From assembly GCA_030592165.1 (NCBI GenBank), contig JAUVKC010000010.1, positions 1 to 23,832 on the forward strand: a stretch of DNA of 23,832 nucleotides. Reading direction: 5' to 3'. The notes beneath the pieces were generated by a model. That model saw nothing but the letters and a program-made list of their open reading frames with translations, ran no database searches and was not told the origin of the DNA. Every line of letters starts with the position of its first letter. Position 1 is the stretch's first letter. This document shows, piece by piece, positions 21,318 to 23,832 of this stretch. A program made the position numbers and the translations under genes. The DNA is from Candidatus Buchananbacteria bacterium (GTDB lineage: Bacteria; Patescibacteriota; Patescibacteriia; CAIXNZ01).

Positions 21318-21554
21318 ATATCGCTCACTTAAGCAACCATGACTGTTTTTATTCCCCCTGAAACAGTCTTGCTTCAGCTGGGCGATATTCGGGGAAGAAA
21401 TTCCAATTTGTTCCCGGAAATCTGCAGGGACGATAAGCATGGGAGCGTCAGCTAGGATGTAATCCGGCTTCGGCTAGATTCTTCCTTACTTACGTTTTCT
21501 TCTCTGCAGGTTTACGTGAATAAAAAAAATACGCAATTAATTGCGTATTTTTTG
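21318..21554 (+). ncRNA. Candidate structured small RNA downstream of clpP, about 235 nt
   Basis: Unrecognised. Helices on the plus strand: ATATCGCTC/GGGCGATAT (21318-21326 with 21380-21388, one T-G pair); AAGCAA/TTGCTT (21331-21336 with 21369-21374) stacked on GACTGTTT/AAACAGTC (21341-21348 with 21361-21368, loop holding CCCCC); and GGGAA/TTCCC with an inner AAAT/ATTT (21392-21415). A GGGG at 21391-21394 could pair with the CCCCC loop. Two CTGCAG copies lie farther on (21422 and 21504). G+C is 32/60 at 21421-21480, well above the coding background. It has a promoter and a terminator of its own. Alternatively, ATG 21339 opens a 38-codon frame (MTVFIPPETVLLQLGDIRGR...), but without a ribosome binding site, unlike the other orphan genes. 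Confidence 0.6.
21521..21554. terminator. Bidirectional terminator between the small RNA and the HExxH gene
   Basis: A perfect palindrome with arms AATACGCAATT/AATTGCGTATT (21530-21551), with an A run on one side and a T run on the other. It serves the plus-strand RNA and the minus-strand gene ending at 21575. Confidence 0.85.
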
Positions 21555-21574
21555 TTTAAAATTGGGGAATATCC

Positions 21575-22273
21575 CTAATAGAATCTCAAATTTCCGAGCT
21601 TATCTTCGTAGAGTGTAAAGCTGTTTCCAGAAAGATCAAAATTATTATCAAATAAATGCTCGACCATAATTGCGATAATCTCTGGCTTGTCCAAGAAATA
21701 AGCATGAGCTCTTTCATGGTTTAAAAGCATTAAATCACGCCTGAAATTTTGAGTTAAGCAAACGTACAGGAAATTCGTTTCAGAATTATGAGAATTACAG
21801 CCTATAGAATTTTTACTGGTACAGATTTTTTCACCAACCCAGTAATCTTTGTCAACAAAGAAAATTGAAATTTCTTCTTTGACAATATCGTGTCTGTTTC
21901 TAAATAACCTATCAAACTGCTTATTTGAATGAGCCATCAGGGCAGCAATATACTCGTCAGGAATGTTGTCAGTCTCAATATCATCAGCAATTATTAACCT
22001 GATCACGATCTCATTCTTTTTAAATTCCTGAATTGCCTCATTAACATGATCTACGCAATTTTTTTCTGTTTTTTCTGTATGATCTAATTTAGAATAGGTA
22101 TTCACACCAAAAGCTATGGTGTGACAAATTCCGTTGCTAATCGTATACACGCCAAGAAGCAACAATAAAAGAATGAAGTAACTAATGATATTTTCCATTA
22201 TCCGCAAATTTTTTGATTTAATTGTCGTGCGAACCCTTACATCTTGATTATCTAATATTTCAAATTTTCCCAC
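21575..22273 (-). CDS. Membrane-anchored putative zinc metalloprotease (HExxH), 232 aa, orphan
   Basis: Family not recognised. A basic N-terminus of about 25 residues precedes a transmembrane helix (about 29-50, ISYFILLLLLLGVYTISNG), then a domain of about 180 residues that may lie outside the membrane. It carries HERAH at 186-190 within LMLLNHERAHAYFL, fitting HExxH, the zinc and catalytic signature of zincin peptidases; E198 or E205 could be the third ligand. Cysteines at 151, 159 and 172 might form disulfides. Alternatively, HERAH could be a chance match. The start is GTG 22273, fixed by AAGGAGGT five bases upstream. A perfect promoter, an inverted repeat over its -10 and a terminator make it a separate unit. 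Topology and substrate are unknown. Confidence 0.7.
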   Translation of the reverse strand: MGKFEILDNQDVRVRTTIKSKNLRIMENIISYFILLLLLLGVYTISNGICHTIAFGVNTYSKLDHTEKTEKNCVDHVNEAIQEFKKNEIVIRLIIADDIETDNIPDEYIAALMAHSNKQFDRLFRNRHDIVKEEISIFFVDKDYWVGEKICTSKNSIGCNSHNSETNFLYVCLTQNFRRDLMLLNHERAHAYFLDKPEIIAIMVEHLFDNNFDLSGNSFTLYEDKLGNLRFY

Positions 22274-22306
22274 TTTGAACCTCCTTTTATTTTTAAGTTA
22301 CATTTT

Positions 22307-22331
22307 GTTTGATAAAACTATTATATCAAAC
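22307..22331. promoter_or_regulatory. Inverted repeat over the -10: candidate operator
   Basis: GTTTGATA-9 nt-TATCAAAC is a perfect 8-bp inverted repeat (22307-22314 and 22324-22331) overlapping the -10 and the start site of the HExxH gene. A repressor dimer could bind here; alternatively it forms a 5' hairpin. Confidence 0.45.
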
Positions 22332-22348
22332 TTCTCAAGTTTTGTCAA
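22320..22348 (-). promoter_or_regulatory. Perfect consensus promoter of the HExxH gene
   Basis: -35 TTGACA (22343-22348), 17-bp spacer, -10 TATAAT (22320-22325). Confidence 0.9.
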
Positions 22349-22436
22349 GGAAGTCCAGTAATGTGTACACACATATTGCACTTTTTGATAAGTTAGGGGC
22401 ATATGAAAACTATGCAAAAAACAACCCAAGGAAAAC

Positions 22437-22482
22437 AAAAAAGAACCCTATTTAACGCCGGGTTCTTATGCGACTTTGTCGC
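22437..22482 (-). terminator. Terminator of the second 232-aa orphan gene
   Basis: Minus strand: a small hairpin GCGAC-AAA-GTCGC (22470-22482), then AAGAACCC/GGGTTCTT (22441-22448 with 22460-22467) followed by a T run. Confidence 0.8.
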
Positions 22483-22498
22483 AAGCGAATTATTTTTT

Positions 22499-23197
22499 TT
22501 ATTGATCAGCCGTCAAACCACGATAACGGGTCACATGAGTAAATAAGACCTTATCATCAAATAGTTCAGGGCTCATCGGCTTTTGACCAATTCCTTCTGA
22601 AAAAAGCTTCATAGCTCCAAAGCTCAAGGGAGCCTTGTTCTTGTCCATGAATTTTCCTCGTGGTTTCTGACCACAATTACGTTTATGATAACTTTTACCC
22701 CGATCTTTTTTAGAAAGCGTCCAGTTATCTCTAATCTCACAAAGACGACGATGGTGTTCTCTCTTAAGAGTTCCCGGGTCTACGGTAGCCTCTTCGTTTA
22801 TGTCCGGAATCTCACATTCAAACTTGTATTCATTCTCATACTGGAGATACCAATAAGGAAACTCTGCACCCTTTAGTACCATCACCTGACCGGCGTGAAC
22901 TACTCCATTGGTGACAGTGATGAACATCTGAGGAACAAGATCCTCTTGAAGAAACTTATTCTCGAGATCATTCGCATCAGCATCAAACGCTTCCATGGAT
23001 TCAGACGAAACAACTTCGTCAAAGATGCCATTCATCGGCTCACCAAAAAGGTCAGCTTGCAATTGACAGAGCTCATCACTTTCCACATAGGCACCATCTT
23101 CGATATGATACCCAGCAGGTCTCCAAGGATGGTTCGCCAGAGGATCCGTAGGTATCGTTATACACCTACCCCAATCTATTCCTAAGTATTTTCCCAT
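22499..23197 (-). CDS. Orphan soluble protein, 232 aa
   Basis: Unrecognised. It begins MGKYLGIDWGRC and continues with an acidic, aromatic-rich region (HPWRPAGYHIEDGAYVESDE; ESMEAFDADANDLENKFLQED), a beta-rich middle (MFITVTNGVVHAGQVMVLKG, FPYWYLQYENEYKFECEIPD) and a basic segment around 145-185 (KREHHRRLCEIRDNW, KKDRGKSYHKRNCGQKPRGK). No membrane helix or signal peptide. The start is fixed by AAAGGAGG four to five bases before ATG 23197. Base composition is richer in G+C than the neighbouring core genes, as in other orphans here. It is a single-gene unit with its own promoter and terminator. The equal length to the neighbouring HExxH protein appears coincidental. Confidence 0.75.
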   Translation of the reverse strand: MGKYLGIDWGRCITIPTDPLANHPWRPAGYHIEDGAYVESDELCQLQADLFGEPMNGIFDEVVSSESMEAFDADANDLENKFLQEDLVPQMFITVTNGVVHAGQVMVLKGAEFPYWYLQYENEYKFECEIPDINEEATVDPGTLKREHHRRLCEIRDNWTLSKKDRGKSYHKRNCGQKPRGKFMDKNKAPLSFGAMKLFSEGIGQKPMSPELFDDKVLFTHVTRYRGLTADQ

Positions 23198-23296
23198 TTG
23201 AGCCTCCTTTCAATAGTAGCTATTTAACGTCCAAAAAAAACTTTAATCTATATTTTTTACGCCAAAACTAGCGTAATATCTTATGTTCTATATAAA

Positions 23297-23325
23297 AGTA
23301 TAGCATGTTTTTCATTAAAAGTCAA
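23297..23325 (-). promoter_or_regulatory. Promoter of the 232-aa soluble orphan
   Basis: -35 TTGACT (23320-23325), 17-bp spacer ending in an extended TGC, -10 TATACT (23297-23302). The leader of about 90 nt contains a TTACGC/GCGTAA hairpin. Confidence 0.8.
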
Positions 23326-23429
23326 TAGCAACAAAAAAACAACTCATGGAATTTGAGTCGTTACAATATATTTAATTTATATTATTTTTTAAACCACAAA
23401 TTATTCATAATGTGGGCAAATGGGATATA

Positions 23430-23480
23430 GCTTATGGCAAATTAAACTATTTGCCATAAACCATATACAATTATATCTTT
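23430..23480. repeat. ATTTGCCATA-type intergenic inverted repeat
   Basis: TATGGCAAAT-taaact-ATTTGCCATA is a perfect inverted repeat, followed by an AT-rich run. It resembles the element in the leuS leader (535-600), which shares ACTATTTGCCAT. Confidence 0.5.
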
Positions 23481-23493
23481 TCGTATTATCTTC

Positions 23494-23832
23494 TTATTCT
23501 ACTGGTTGATTAATATTTTCTTCTGTTACTACATCAGTTGGTTCTTCTTCAACTAGTACTGCTGGTCCTATTTCATAAATTGCTTTCCAGGCACCATAAT
23601 GAGAACGCCAAATTTCCTCTTCTTTTTCTGTTTGCCCTGGTCTGGTTATATATCTGTAAAAATGAGCATCCGCACCACGACGAGAATGTTCAAGTAATCG
23701 TTTTGCTCCAGGAGCTAAATTTGGATTTTCAATATATCTTGGTTCTCCCGCCCCACGCCAATTATATGTTTCCGGATCTGTAATTTCTACTTGTCGACCG
23801 TCACTTGTCCCCCAAAATTCAAAATATATATA
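23494..23832 (-). CDS. Hypothetical protein, C-terminal 112 aa (partial)
   Basis: Unrecognised. The frame is open from the window edge to TAA at 23494-23496. The visible part is rich in Trp, Tyr, Arg and Pro (FWGTSDGRQVEITDPETYNW, GAGEPRYIENPNLAPGAKRL, HSRRGADAHFYRYI) and ends in an acidic tail (VEEEPTDVVTEENINQPVE). A soluble domain with an acidic disordered C-terminus is likely. The codons follow the AT-rich style of the core genes. The N-terminus lies outside the window, so start and family cannot be judged. Confidence 0.7.
   Translation of the reverse strand, partial: YIYFEFWGTSDGRQVEITDPETYNWRGAGEPRYIENPNLAPGAKRLLEHSRRGADAHFYRYITRPGQTEKEEEIWRSHYGAWKAIYEIGPAVLVEEEPTDVVTEENINQPVE

Noticed and set aside
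9117..22482. Similar GCGAC-TTT-GTCGC hairpins at 9117-9130 and 22470-22482
   Set aside because: Short simple hairpin sharing only 10-12 bases; likely coincidental.
23538..23783. 81-codon plus-strand ORF at the window end
   Set aside because: Opposite-strand shadow of the continuous minus frame 23494-23832, which has the more protein-like composition.
1..23832. CRISPR array, insertion sequence or transposase, prophage genes
   Set aside because: No regularly spaced direct repeats, no transposase-like or phage-like protein, and no paired terminal repeats with target duplications were seen.

Overview
The window is an AT-rich bacterial segment carrying mostly core information-processing genes: leuS (5' end only), an infB-trxA-trxB run, rny-ymdB-like-hup, rpoB-rpoC, rbfA-nrnA and clpP. 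Compact genes, short operons and housekeeping genes that mostly lack a Shine-Dalgarno sequence suggest a reduced-genome lineage such as Patescibacteria/CPR. That placement is inference; there is no rRNA here to test it. TGA is not needed as a sense codon in any gene I read.

Layout. 1-528: leuS start (-). 529-2500: three small orphan genes and a CoA-binding protein gene. 2551-5929: trxB, trxA, infB (-, transcribed infB to trxB). 5930-6343: divergent leader region. 6344-9000: rny, ymdB-like, HU (+). 9001-11578: an island with few protein genes. 11579-18852: rpoC and rpoB (-, transcribed rpoB to rpoC). 19146-21272: rbfA, nrnA, clpP (+). 21286-21553: a small RNA candidate (+). 21575-23832: three orphan minus-strand genes, one a membrane protein with an HExxH motif and the last running off the end.

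The most unusual part is 9018-11285. All its signals are on the minus strand: a strong promoter; a multi-helix RNA closed by tetraloop hairpins; a region with crossing or alternative helices; a 24-bp hairpin; an intrinsic-terminator-like hairpin; a gene for a double zinc-ribbon protein; more hairpins; and a GC-rich structured stretch of up to 0.9 kb containing a duplicated hairpin with a conserved loop. Many helices contain G-U pairs that are legal only if the minus strand is the RNA, which independently supports the strand. I recognise no known RNA family. This is my main candidate for an undescribed system: an RNA leader or ncRNA, a zinc-ribbon protein, and a large structured RNA. A third structured RNA candidate follows clpP.

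Thirteen promoter-like sites have -35 and -10 hexamers separated by exactly 17 bp. Orphan genes and RNAs sit behind near-consensus promoters. Nearly all orphan genes also have a strong AAGGAGG-type ribosome binding site, and most are followed by their own intrinsic terminator, while most housekeeping genes have no ribosome binding site. The two groups therefore seem to use different translation start signals.
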